A stretch of DNA of 64,000 nt from G965279335 sp965279285. GTDB lineage: Bacteria; Pseudomonadota; Gammaproteobacteria; DSM-16500. The translations under genes and the position numbers were made by a program. The DNA is taken from assembly GCA_965279285.1 (NCBI GenBank), contig OZ257148.1, positions 1,736,001 to 1,800,000 of the forward strand. Direction: 5' to 3'. Shown here piece by piece: positions 15,296 to 24,419 of the stretch. Each line of letters starts with the position of its first letter. The first letter of the stretch is position 1. The notes beneath the pieces are model-generated. The model was not told the origin of the DNA, searched no databases, and was given only the letters and a program-made list of their open reading frames with translations.

Positions 15296-17725
15296 ATGGC
15301 CTTAGTTTGGTTGTTTAGTTTTTTGGTTATTTTTGCAGTATTAGCTTATCATCGCGCTAGCTTAAAAGTGTGGACATTATCGTTAATCATTTTTTTAGTG
15401 ATAATGTCACGCTTAAGTACCATTACGTTTTGGCCGATGACACTTCTATCGTTGATTATGATAGCTGTGCTTAGTATTTTGCATGCGACAAGTTGGCGAC
15501 AAAAAAATATTACGCAACAGGTGTTAACTTTTTATCGCAAAATCATGCCAACAATGTCTCGCACTGAACGAGAAGCATTAGCGGCAGGTAGTGTAGGTTG
15601 GGAAGGTGATTTATTTCGCGGCGATCCTGATTGGGAAAAATTATTAAAATATAAAAAACCAGAATTAAGTGAAGAAGAGCAAGCCTTTATTGCTGGCCCA
15701 GTTGAAAAGCTTTGTAGCATGATTAATGACTGGGATATTACGCAAAATCGTGCAGATTTACCGCCGGAAATATGGCATTTTATTAAGGACCAAGGATTTT
15801 TTGGTTTAATTATTCCAAAAGAATATGGTGGCAAAGCGTATTCTGCTTACGCACATTCAGAGATTTTAATTAAACTCTATGGTTGTAGTGCTTCTGTTGC
15901 AACAACAGTCGCTGTGCCAAATTCATTAGGCCCTGCTGAATTATTGTTGCATTACGGTACGCAAGAACAAAAAAATTATTATTTACCACGTCTGGCGAAA
16001 GGCGAAGAAATTCCTTGTTTTGCATTAACAGGCCCTGAAGCTGGCTCAGATGCGGGTGCTATGTTAGATGAAGGTGTGGTTTGCTGGGGTGATCATGAAG
16101 GAAAAAAGGTAATAGGCATTTGTTTAAATTGGGACAAGCGCTATATCACGTTGGCACCTGTTGCTACGGTCATTGGTCTGGCATTTAAATTATATGACCC
16201 AGAACACTTACTTGGAAATAAAACAGATCTTGGTATTACATGTGCATTAATTCCACGCGGTACACCAGGAATGACGATAGGTCGTCGTCATTTTCCCGTT
16301 AATTTAGCTTTTCAAAATGGCCCTACGCAAGGTAAAGATGTTTTTATTCCAGTTGATTGGATAATCGGTGGCCCATCGATGGCTGGGCATGGTTGGCGGA
16401 TGTTAATGGAATGTCTTGCTGCAGGAAGAGCGATTTCATTACCCGCTAGTAGTACCGGTGGCGCCAAAGTTCTTGCTTATGCATCCGGTGCGTATGCGCG
16501 AGTACGTAAGCAATTTAATACACCGATAGGTCGTTTTGAAGGAATTGAAGAAGTCTTAGCGCGGATTGCGGGCAATACCTATATTATGGATGCAGTGCGT
16601 AGTTTTACCGTGGGCATGATAGACAGTGGTGAAAAACCAGCGGTTGCATCGGGCATTACAAAATATCATGTCACTGAATTAGGCCGAGTTGTTGTGAATG
16701 ACGGTATGGATCTGCATGGTGGCAAAGGAATTTGTTTAGGGCCACGTAATTATATCGCAAGATCGTATGAGGCTATTCCTATCGCCATCACTGTTGAAGG
16801 CGCAAATATTTTAACGCGTTGCATGATTATTTTTGGTCAAGGAGCAATGCGTTGCCATCCCTATATTTATGCTGAATTAACTGCAGCAAAAGAAAAAGAT
16901 GAAAAAAAACGTTTAGTTGATTTTGATAAAGCTTTGATGGGACATCTTAGTTTTACTGTGAGTAATTTAGTTCGGGCTTTAATTTTAGGTTTGACGGGTG
17001 GTTATATTGTAAAAACACCCGCTGGAAAATTACGACGTTATTTTCAACAAGCGACTCGCATGAGCTCTGCATTTGCTTTAATTGCTGATATGTCTTTAAT
17101 GGTCTTAGGTGGATCATTGAAGCGAAAAGAAAGTATTTCAGCTCGTTTAGGTGATGTATTAAGTTATCTATATTTATTATCTTCTGTACTAAAACATTAT
17201 GTTGATCAAGGTGAACCTCTTGAAGATTTACCCTTGGTGCGGTGGGCCGGGTTGACTTGTCTTTATCAAAGTCAACAAAAGCTGGATCAATTAATAAAAA
17301 ACTTTCCCAATCGTTGGATAGCTTGTTTATTAAGAGCATTTATTTTTCCTTTTGGACAGCATTTCTCACCACCGAGTGATAGCCTTAATCAGGCAGTTGC
17401 ACAGTTATTAATGGTTCCAGAAGGGAGTCGTGATCGTTTATCTCATGGTGCTTATATTACGGGTGATGGCAGTAATGTGATGGCTGATTTGCAAGATGCT
17501 TTATTAAAGGCAGTTGCTATCGAGCCGATTGAAAAAGTAATTAAGACAGCTTATTTAAATACATTAATTCCTAAAGGTCGATTGATGGAGCAAGCAACAG
17601 CAGCGGTAGAAAAAAATCTTATTTCAGCAGAAGACTTTATGTTGGTACAAGCAGCAGAGTTAGCTCGTGCTAAAGTAATCGCCGTTGATGATTTTGATGC
17701 AAAAGAATTGGTTCATAATGAGTAG
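15296..17725 (+). CDS. fadE: Acyl-CoA dehydrogenase, long FadE type (copy 1)
   Basis: An 809-residue FAD enzyme for the first step of beta-oxidation, acyl-CoA to trans-2-enoyl-CoA. Hydrophobic N-terminal helices (residues ~1-65) anchor it to the membrane, as in E. coli FadE. The core carries FALTGPEAGSDAGAM, the RAISLPASSTGGAKV substrate region and TVEGANILTRCMIIFGQGA. The C-terminal ~280 residues form the extra FadE domain. It is a paralogue of the gene at 20658-23090. The ATG lies 2 bp after the DUF1189 stop, and the next gene overlaps its end by 8 bp. Confidence 0.95.
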   Translation: MALVWLFSFLVIFAVLAYHRASLKVWTLSLIIFLVIMSRLSTITFWPMTLLSLIMIAVLSILHATSWRQKNITQQVLTFYRKIMPTMSRTEREALAAGSVGWEGDLFRGDPDWEKLLKYKKPELSEEEQAFIAGPVEKLCSMINDWDITQNRADLPPEIWHFIKDQGFFGLIIPKEYGGKAYSAYAHSEILIKLYGCSASVATTVAVPNSLGPAELLLHYGTQEQKNYYLPRLAKGEEIPCFALTGPEAGSDAGAMLDEGVVCWGDHEGKKVIGICLNWDKRYITLAPVATVIGLAFKLYDPEHLLGNKTDLGITCALIPRGTPGMTIGRRHFPVNLAFQNGPTQGKDVFIPVDWIIGGPSMAGHGWRMLMECLAAGRAISLPASSTGGAKVLAYASGAYARVRKQFNTPIGRFEGIEEVLARIAGNTYIMDAVRSFTVGMIDSGEKPAVASGITKYHVTELGRVVVNDGMDLHGGKGICLGPRNYIARSYEAIPIAITVEGANILTRCMIIFGQGAMRCHPYIYAELTAAKEKDEKKRLVDFDKALMGHLSFTVSNLVRALILGLTGGYIVKTPAGKLRRYFQQATRMSSAFALIADMSLMVLGGSLKRKESISARLGDVLSYLYLLSSVLKHYVDQGEPLEDLPLVRWAGLTCLYQSQQKLDQLIKNFPNRWIACLLRAFIFPFGQHFSPPSDSLNQAVAQLLMVPEGSRDRLSHGAYITGDGSNVMADLQDALLKAVAIEPIEKVIKTAYLNTLIPKGRLMEQATAAVEKNLISAEDFMLVQAAELARAKVIAVDDFDAKELVHNE

Positions 17726-19769
17726 TATTCAGCATAAAAATGGCGGTTTATTTTTTTATCTTATTATTTTAACAACATTATTTATTTTGCTACAAATCAG
17801 TTATTTGCTGCGCTTAAGTGGCTTTTATTTAGGGGATTTTCAAGGCATTGCTAGTCATCTTGAGGTTCCATATAAAGCTATTCCACCGTTACTGTTTTTT
17901 ATTTCTATCCAACTTGTTTTGCATTTTTTGTTTATTGTCTTTGTTTGGGCGGTAGCGCTGTTAATTGGTTTTAAGCTTAATTATTCATGGAGAAAAACTG
18001 AAAATATTGGTTTTGGTTTATGGGGATTTGCGGTAGTTACTGCTATTTTTGCCAATCAATTTTATTTTCCTAATTCAAAATTTGCGAGTTTAACCGGGTT
18101 TTTAATTAATTATTGGGTGGCAGGCGGAATATTTTTTATTTGTTTTGCTGTAGTGATAGTTGCTACGGGAATTGCAATGTTTGGTTTATATAAAAAACTG
18201 CCGCGCCTATTGACGTGGAGTTGTTTAAGTTTATTGGTTTTGTTGCTTGGAATTTTAGGTATAAAAAATTTAGCGGCTAACCCCGTCGTATTAGATGCCG
18301 CAACTGAAAAACAACCGAATATTATTATTATTGGCATTGATTCGTTGCGTCCAGATTATTTAGGCTATTTTTCTGGTGAGAAAAACACCCCTCATCTTGA
18401 TCGTTTTTTTGCAAAATCAACGGTATTTTCTGAGTCATTGACGCCGATTGCTCGTACTTTTCCGTCTTGGGTTGGTATTTTAACTGGGCGTTATCCTAAA
18501 CAAAGTGGTGTAAGAACGAATTTACAAAATCTATCTCATATTACTAGTTTACAGATGACTTTACCGAATATATTGCGGCAAAAAGGTTATAATACTTTAT
18601 TTGCAACGGATGAAACACGGTTTAGTAATATTGATTCGCAGTTTGGTTTTGATGCTGTTATTACACCACCGATAGGCTTTAATGATTTTTTATTAGGTAG
18701 CATTAATGATTTTCCTTTTTCTAATTTATTAGTTAATACGCGGGTAGGGCGTTGGTTATTTCCTAATAGCTATGGGAATCGTCCAGTTTATGCTACTTAT
18801 GATCCGAATAGTTTTCTTACTTTATTAGCGCCAACACTAGCAAAATCACGTAATAAACCACTTTTTATGGCGGTACATTTTTGTTTACCTCATACGCCGT
18901 ATTTTTGGGGAACACAAACATCGGGCGATGTTGTTGTTGATAATTATAAATCAGCTGTACATCGAGTGGATCAACAGGTGAATGATTTTTTGCAATTGCT
19001 GCAAAAAGATAATGTATTAAATCATGCTTTAGTTATAGTGCTTTCTGATCATGGCGAAGCGATGGAGTTGCATGGTGATAGAGTGACGAATGCAGCTCTG
19101 TTTGTTGCCGGGGCGGCAAATCATCACCATGTTATTCCTCAATTTTATCCACCCACAGTAGAAAAAGAAATGGTAGACCAATCTGCTGGTCATGGTACGG
19201 ATGTATTAAGCTTGCCGCAATATCGTACGGTATTAGCGATGCGTACGTTTGGGATGCAAGCTAATCGTTCTGGAACGGTTTCACAAAGGGTTTCATTATT
19301 AGATATTAAACCGACTATTCTTGATTTTTTGCATATGAATATTCGGCAAGAAACGGGTAAGTCGTTAAAGCCAATTTTAATGACAGGATTGTTTTCGCTA
19401 AATAACAATCATGATTTCTTTATGGAAACTGATTTCTCTCCTGAATCAATACGTTCAGTTCATCCTGAAACTCGCAATGTTGTGTTTGAAGGAATTAATT
19501 ATTTTCAAATAGATCCTAAGACTATGCGGATTATTGTTAAAAATAGTATGGAACAGCTCATTTTGTCGAGTAAGCAATATGCGGATGTGTATGGCGAATG
19601 GATTTTGGCATTATATCCGCAAAGTAAAAATACTATGATACCTATTTTAGTGAATCTTAATACCCGTCAATGGACGAATGATTTAAATACACCATTTGCA
19701 AAGTCATCTCCTGTTGAGCATATGCTGCAGTTTTTGCGGCGTTTTTATGGTAGTGATCTATCGTTGTGA
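17718..19769 (+). CDS. Membrane-anchored alkaline-phosphatase/sulfatase-superfamily protein
   Basis: A 683-residue protein with about five N-terminal membrane helices (residues ~10-190), then a sulfatase-fold periplasmic domain. It shows IIIIGIDSLRPDYLG (metal-binding Asp), SLTPIARTFPSWVGILTGRYP (nucleophile region with Thr/Ser), LPHTPYFWG, and VLSDHGEAMELHGD (metal-binding Asp-His). The architecture resembles LtaS-type and phosphoethanolamine transferases, so a headgroup transferase or phosphatase acting on lipids is plausible. The nucleophile context has no Cys for a formylglycine sulfatase. The ATG at 17718 overlaps the fadE stop; an upstream in-frame start at 17685 is less likely. Confidence 0.85.
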   Translation: MSSIQHKNGGLFFYLIILTTLFILLQISYLLRLSGFYLGDFQGIASHLEVPYKAIPPLLFFISIQLVLHFLFIVFVWAVALLIGFKLNYSWRKTENIGFGLWGFAVVTAIFANQFYFPNSKFASLTGFLINYWVAGGIFFICFAVVIVATGIAMFGLYKKLPRLLTWSCLSLLVLLLGILGIKNLAANPVVLDAATEKQPNIIIIGIDSLRPDYLGYFSGEKNTPHLDRFFAKSTVFSESLTPIARTFPSWVGILTGRYPKQSGVRTNLQNLSHITSLQMTLPNILRQKGYNTLFATDETRFSNIDSQFGFDAVITPPIGFNDFLLGSINDFPFSNLLVNTRVGRWLFPNSYGNRPVYATYDPNSFLTLLAPTLAKSRNKPLFMAVHFCLPHTPYFWGTQTSGDVVVDNYKSAVHRVDQQVNDFLQLLQKDNVLNHALVIVLSDHGEAMELHGDRVTNAALFVAGAANHHHVIPQFYPPTVEKEMVDQSAGHGTDVLSLPQYRTVLAMRTFGMQANRSGTVSQRVSLLDIKPTILDFLHMNIRQETGKSLKPILMTGLFSLNNNHDFFMETDFSPESIRSVHPETRNVVFEGINYFQIDPKTMRIIVKNSMEQLILSSKQYADVYGEWILALYPQSKNTMIPILVNLNTRQWTNDLNTPFAKSSPVEHMLQFLRRFYGSDLSL

Positions 19770-19860
19770 GAGTTTGGTGGGCATGCTGCGCTTTGCCCAC
19801 CCTACATTTTATAATAGTAGGGTGGGCAAAGCGCAGCGTGCCCACCAAACTAATAGTTAC
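19770..19860. repeat. Palindromic element, short-loop copy
   Basis: The arms are AGTTTGGTGGGCATGCTGCG and its near-perfect complement, with the short loop ATTTTATAATA. It starts directly after the stop of the phosphatase-like gene and may terminate its transcript. The right outer end TAATAGTTAC retains part of the GTAACTATT terminus. Confidence 0.88.
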
Positions 19861-20099
19861 AAACCCTGATATTTTGTCCTTTACCGCCCTGTTTTTATGT
19901 AAGAAATACGCTACTTGTGCACAGTGTTAATTCTTAACACTCTGTATTTAAAAATTTCTATCCAACAACACATGATATAAAATATACAAACTATAACTTG
20001 TTGAAAAATAAGGACTAATAACTTGTGTGCATTTCCTGGTCTTTCTAGGGTTAACCCTGGTATATAAAGGTTCTTGTCACTTTTATAGAGGTTAATAAC

Positions 20100-20434
20100 A
20101 GACTTATCCACAGAAACTGTGGGTAAGTCATGGTGCTTTCAACCTTAGCTCAATATATGAATAAAAATGGGGGCGTAGTGTATAAAATTCAATATAAAAG
20201 TGACTAGGGTAAACCCCGGGTAAATTTAAAATAAAGGTGGTTTTCTTAGTCGATGAATTTTTTTACAAGCTGGCTGAATTAATTTGGGGTGAGTATATTA
20301 AAAATACCTTAGTAAAATATCCGGGTTTAAAAAGGGATAAGATATAGCGGACGGGGTCTTTCAGGTGGGAGAGGATTCTTAGCCACGGGTTCTCTATAGC
20401 TTAATCACAGAGTTACCCACAGAATCTGTGGGTA
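20100..20434. other. Candidate replication-origin-like or regulatory region
   Basis: TTATCCACA, the strongest DnaA box sequence, is at 20103-20111. It faces TTACCCACA on the other strand (20117-20125). A second palindrome has TTACCCACA at 20412-20420 and again on the other strand at 20426-20434. TTAATCACA (20400-20408) and TTGTGCACA (19914-19922) are one-mismatch boxes. The intervening DNA is AT-rich and gene-free. dnaA, dnaN and gidA are not in the window, so an origin is only a hypothesis. Neither hairpin is followed by a clear T-run. Confidence 0.4.
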
Positions 20435-20452
20435 ACTTTATTCAAAATCTAC

Positions 20453-20541
20453 GTAGGGTGGGCAAAGGAGCGCTTTTTGCGACGTGCCCACCAATGAGAT
20501 CGGTGGGCACGTCGCAAAAAGCGCTCCTTTGTCCACCCTAC
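20453..20541. repeat. Inside-out palindrome with an extra block in both arms
   Basis: GTAGGGTGGGCAAAG is followed by GAGCGCTTTTTGCGACGTGC. The other arm carries the exact complement GCACGTCGCAAAAAGCGCTC, then CTTTGTCCACCCTAC. The same extra block is therefore present in both arms of this copy and in no other copy of the window. Confidence 0.88.
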
Positions 20542-20657
20542 ATTATCTTTTTTATCTAGCATAGCTATTTATACCACTATTGTATAAAAACACTTTACTT
20601 TCCACCACCATAAAGTAAGCTTTTAAGCTCAACGTTGCTAAATCATAAGGAAAGCCA

Positions 20658-23090
20658 ATGGCCATAATGGATGTGCTAATATTGCTCGCTGTCTTATTAG
20701 GCCTTGCTTATTTCCAAACTCCTCTCATCATATGGACCGTTATTTTGGGTCTAGCTGTTTTATTAGTGACTTTATTAGGTAGTTTAGGTTTTGTTTCATT
20801 AGCCATTACTTGGATTATTTATTTGGCAATGACCTTATTAGCAACTTTAAAGCAATGGCGTCTTAAATACATTTCCCAACCTTTTATTCGAGCATTACAA
20901 AAAAAAATGCCCACCATGAGTGAAACCGAGCGCGAAGCATTAGAAGCCGGCGATGTTTGGTGGGAAAAAGATTTATTTTGTGGTCGTCCGCAATGGCAAA
21001 AATTACTCGCTATGCCACAAGCTAAATTAACGGCAGAAGAGCAAGCTTTTTTAAATAACGAAGTCGAAACTTTATGTATGATGCTAAATGATTGGCAAAT
21101 TGTTAATAAAGATCACGATTTGACTCCAGCAACTTGGGATTATCTTAAACATAAACGTTTTTTTGGTATGGTTATTCCTAAACAATATGGTGGTCGTGGT
21201 TTTTCACCATTAGCACACTCAAGTGTCGTAACAAAAATTGCAACGCGCAGTATCAGTGCAGCAGTTAATGTTATGGTTCCTAATTCTTTAGGGCCTGGTG
21301 AGTTGGTATTACATTATGGCACTGATGAACAAAAAGAATATTATTTACCGCGCTTAGCTGAAGGTAAGGAAATTCCTTGCTTTGCTTTAACCGGCCCCGA
21401 AGCGGGTAGTGATGCTGGAGCTATCACTGATTCAGGTGTTATTTGTCATGGTGAATATCAAGGTAAAAAAATAGTAGGCATTCGTTTAAATTGGGATAAA
21501 CGTTATATTACCTTAGCTCCCATAGCAACGGTTTTAGGTTTAGCTTTTCGCTTATATGATCCTGATCAATTGTTAGGAGCACAAATAGATTTAGGTATTA
21601 CACTTTGTTTAATTCCAACAACTCATTCGGGTGTTGAAATGGGTAATCGTCATTTACCTTTGTATATGAAATTCATGAATGGACCTACACGTGGTAAGGA
21701 TGTATTTATTCCCTTAGATTGGATCATTGGTGGCATTGCTCAAGCAGGACACGGTTGGAAAATGTTAATGGAATGCTTGTCTATTGGTCGTGCTATTTCA
21801 TTACCTTCATTAAGCACAGCATGTGGTGCTATGACATATCGAATGACGGGAGCCTATGCTAAATTACGTAAGCAATTTAATGCATCATTATCTTCTTTTG
21901 AAGGAATAGAAGAAGCCTTAAGTGAAATAGCCGGTTTTACTTATCAATTAGAATCTTGTCGGCAATTGACTTGTGGCGCTTTAAATCAAGGTGTTCGGCC
22001 ATCAACGGCGTCAGCGATTGCAAAATATCATATGACAGAAATGGCGCGCAAAGTAGTTGATCATGCGATGGATATTCATGCAGGACATATGATTCAAGTA
22101 GGCCCACGAAATTTTTTAGCACATGCGTATATGGGTATTCCTATTAGTATTACGGTTGAGGGTGCTAATATTTTAACACGCAATTTAATTATTTTTGGCC
22201 AAGGCGCTGTGCGTTGTCATCCTTATTTAATGAATGAAATGGCATTGTTTGCTATGCCTGATTCGGCAGAAAAGACTGAAAAATTGGATAAAATACTGTT
22301 TTCTCATATCGGTTATACACTCAAAAATTTTTCACGAACATGGGTTTCTGGATTAACGGGCGCATATTTAATTTCTTCTCCTGAATTTGGAGTGATGGCA
22401 CCTTATTATCGTCAATTAACACGCATGAGCTCAGCTCTAGCCTTATTATCAGATATATTTTTACTATTACTGGGTGGAAATTTAAAACGAAAAGAAAATA
22501 CCTCAGCACGTTTAGGCGATATATTAAGCCAACTTTACTTGGCTTCAGCGGTATTAAAATATTTTAACGATCAAGGTCGACTTGCAGCGGATGTAGACTA
22601 TGCTAAATGGTGTATAGAAACGTGTTTATACAAAATACAAATTGCTTGTAATGAATTGCTAGATAATTTTCCTCAGCGTTGGTTAGGTAAAATTTTTCGG
22701 TTTATTATTTTCCCTTTTGGTGCTGCGTATAGTAAGCCACAAGATAGTTTATCTCATCGTATTGTTTCAGCTATGATTATACCTTCAGAGATACGTGAGA
22801 GAATCACGCAGGCTTGCTTTATTGATAAAAATCACCGAGATAATATGCGACGCATCGAGATTGCTTTTGCAAAAATAAATGGGATAGATCCTTTATTAAA
22901 GAAAATGCAAAAAATTATTAAAAATGAAGTTATTCCTTTACATAATTTTAAAGCAAGTTGCAATGCAGCATTAAAAGCTGATTTATTAACGCTAGAAGAA
23001 GTGAATAATTTAGAAGAATTTTTAGTTTTATATCATGAGATAATAAAAGTAGATGAGTTTTCCTTTGATCTTAATACGGTTTTAACTTAG
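20658..23090 (+). CDS. fadE: Acyl-CoA dehydrogenase, long FadE type (copy 2)
   Basis: An 810-residue paralogue of the gene at 15296-17725, with the same layout: hydrophobic N-terminus (~1-70), FAD-enzyme core (FALTGPEAGSDAGAI, RAISLPSLSTACGAM, TVEGANILTRNLIIFGQGAVRCHPY) and the extended C-terminal domain. It starts the fadE-fadI-fadJ run, with fadI following at 11 bp. AAGGAAA precedes the ATG. The two copies may differ in chain-length preference or regulation, which the sequence does not show. Confidence 0.95.
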   Translation: MAIMDVLILLAVLLGLAYFQTPLIIWTVILGLAVLLVTLLGSLGFVSLAITWIIYLAMTLLATLKQWRLKYISQPFIRALQKKMPTMSETEREALEAGDVWWEKDLFCGRPQWQKLLAMPQAKLTAEEQAFLNNEVETLCMMLNDWQIVNKDHDLTPATWDYLKHKRFFGMVIPKQYGGRGFSPLAHSSVVTKIATRSISAAVNVMVPNSLGPGELVLHYGTDEQKEYYLPRLAEGKEIPCFALTGPEAGSDAGAITDSGVICHGEYQGKKIVGIRLNWDKRYITLAPIATVLGLAFRLYDPDQLLGAQIDLGITLCLIPTTHSGVEMGNRHLPLYMKFMNGPTRGKDVFIPLDWIIGGIAQAGHGWKMLMECLSIGRAISLPSLSTACGAMTYRMTGAYAKLRKQFNASLSSFEGIEEALSEIAGFTYQLESCRQLTCGALNQGVRPSTASAIAKYHMTEMARKVVDHAMDIHAGHMIQVGPRNFLAHAYMGIPISITVEGANILTRNLIIFGQGAVRCHPYLMNEMALFAMPDSAEKTEKLDKILFSHIGYTLKNFSRTWVSGLTGAYLISSPEFGVMAPYYRQLTRMSSALALLSDIFLLLLGGNLKRKENTSARLGDILSQLYLASAVLKYFNDQGRLAADVDYAKWCIETCLYKIQIACNELLDNFPQRWLGKIFRFIIFPFGAAYSKPQDSLSHRIVSAMIIPSEIRERITQACFIDKNHRDNMRRIEIAFAKINGIDPLLKKMQKIIKNEVIPLHNFKASCNAALKADLLTLEEVNNLEEFLVLYHEIIKVDEFSFDLNTVLT

Positions 23091-23101
23091 GGAATAGAAT
23101 A

Positions 23102-24415
23102 ATGAATATGCCAAATACAGTCCGCCGTGAAGTTTATTTAGTTGATGGTGCTCGCACGCCGTTTTTAAAAGCACGTGGCAAGCCTGGGCCGTTTTCTGCC
23201 TCAGATTTAGCAGTTAATGCTGGTAGAGAGTTATTGGCTCGCCAGCCATTTCATGCTTCGGATCTTGATGAGGTTGTATTAGGATGCATGATGCCTAGCC
23301 CTGATGAAGCGAATATCGGACGTTTAGTTGCATTAAGATTAGGTTGTGGAAAATCAGTGCCGGGTTGGACTGTGCAGCGTAATTGTGCTTCAGGTATGCA
23401 AGCGATTGATAGTGCATTTAAGGATATTGCGACTGGACGGCATGATTTAGTTTTAGCGGGTGGAACAGAAGCAATGAGTACAGCGCCATTATTATTTAAT
23501 TCAGGAATGGTGAATTGGTTCGCTGGGATGTCTGGTGCAAAAACACCAGGTGCAAAATTACAACAACTTTTGCAATTTAAACCCCGTTTTTTATCTCCGA
23601 TTATTGCATTATTGCGTGGTCTCACTGATCCTACGGTTAATTTAAATATGGGACAAACAGCAGAAATTCTTGCGCATCGATTTAATATTTCACGTGCGAG
23701 CATGGATATTTTTTCTATGACCAGTCATCAACGTGTAGCGGCCGCAGAGGATCAGCATTTTTTAACAGAAGTGGTGCCTGCATATAGTCATCAAGGTGAA
23801 TATTTTGTTGCTGATGATGGTGTTAGACGTGATACAACAATAGAAAAATTAACAGCATTAAAGCCTATTTTTGATAAAAAATTTGGTACAGTAACAGCAG
23901 GAAATAGTTCACAAGTGAGTGATGGCGCAGCGTTAGTTCTGCTTGCAAGTAAAGAAGCAATCAATAAATATAAATTACCTGTCTTAGCTCGTATTGTTGA
24001 TGTTGAGTGGGCAGGATTAGAGCCTGCTGAAATGGGTTTGGGCCCTGTTTTTTCTGCCACAGCATTAATGAAACGTTATCAATTACGCAAGGATGATATT
24101 GACTACTGGGAAATTAATGAAGCGTTTGCTGCGCAAGTGTTAGCTTGCTTAGCAGCATGGGAAGAGCAAGAATTTTGTCAAACCATACTTGGATTGGATC
24201 AAGCATTGGGTCGGATTGATCAAAGCCGATTAAATATCGATGGTGGCGCAATTGCTTTAGGACATCCAGTGGGTGCGAGTGGCGCAAGAATAGTCTTGCA
24301 TTTAGCACATATATTAAAGCGTCAAGGAGCACAGCGCGGCATTGCTACTCTTTGTATTGGTGGTGGGCAGGGCGGTGCGATGTTAATTGAAAATGTATCT
24401 GATGTAGGAGCATAA
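23102..24415 (+). CDS. fadI: 3-ketoacyl-CoA thiolase (acetyl-CoA acyltransferase)
   Basis: A 437-residue thiolase that cleaves 3-ketoacyl-CoA with CoA, the last step of beta-oxidation. The nucleophilic Cys95 is in VQRNCASGMQA. The His motifs are EINEAFAAQ and LGHPVGASGAR, and the second catalytic Cys is in TLCIGGGQGGAM. The length fits FadI (~436) better than FadA (~387). It lies 11 bp after fadE and 4 bp before fadJ, so all three are probably one transcript. Confidence 0.93.
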   Translation: MNMPNTVRREVYLVDGARTPFLKARGKPGPFSASDLAVNAGRELLARQPFHASDLDEVVLGCMMPSPDEANIGRLVALRLGCGKSVPGWTVQRNCASGMQAIDSAFKDIATGRHDLVLAGGTEAMSTAPLLFNSGMVNWFAGMSGAKTPGAKLQQLLQFKPRFLSPIIALLRGLTDPTVNLNMGQTAEILAHRFNISRASMDIFSMTSHQRVAAAEDQHFLTEVVPAYSHQGEYFVADDGVRRDTTIEKLTALKPIFDKKFGTVTAGNSSQVSDGAALVLLASKEAINKYKLPVLARIVDVEWAGLEPAEMGLGPVFSATALMKRYQLRKDDIDYWEINEAFAAQVLACLAAWEEQEFCQTILGLDQALGRIDQSRLNIDGGAIALGHPVGASGARIVLHLAHILKRQGAQRGIATLCIGGGQGGAMLIENVSDVGA

Positions 24416-24419
24416 AAAA

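Larger units (their letters stand above)
19770..20657. other. 888-bp non-coding region with palindromes and DnaA-box-like sites
   Basis: No credible gene lies here. It holds a GGTGGGCACGC palindrome (19770-19860), a structured AT-rich stretch (19861-20452), an inside-out palindrome (20453-20541) and the leader of the second fadE. The middle part has two palindromes built on TTAYCCACA, the inverted pair GTCACTTTTATA and TATAAAAGTGAC flanking the first, and the related strings CTAGGGTTAACCC and CTAGGGTAAACCC. Confidence 0.65.
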
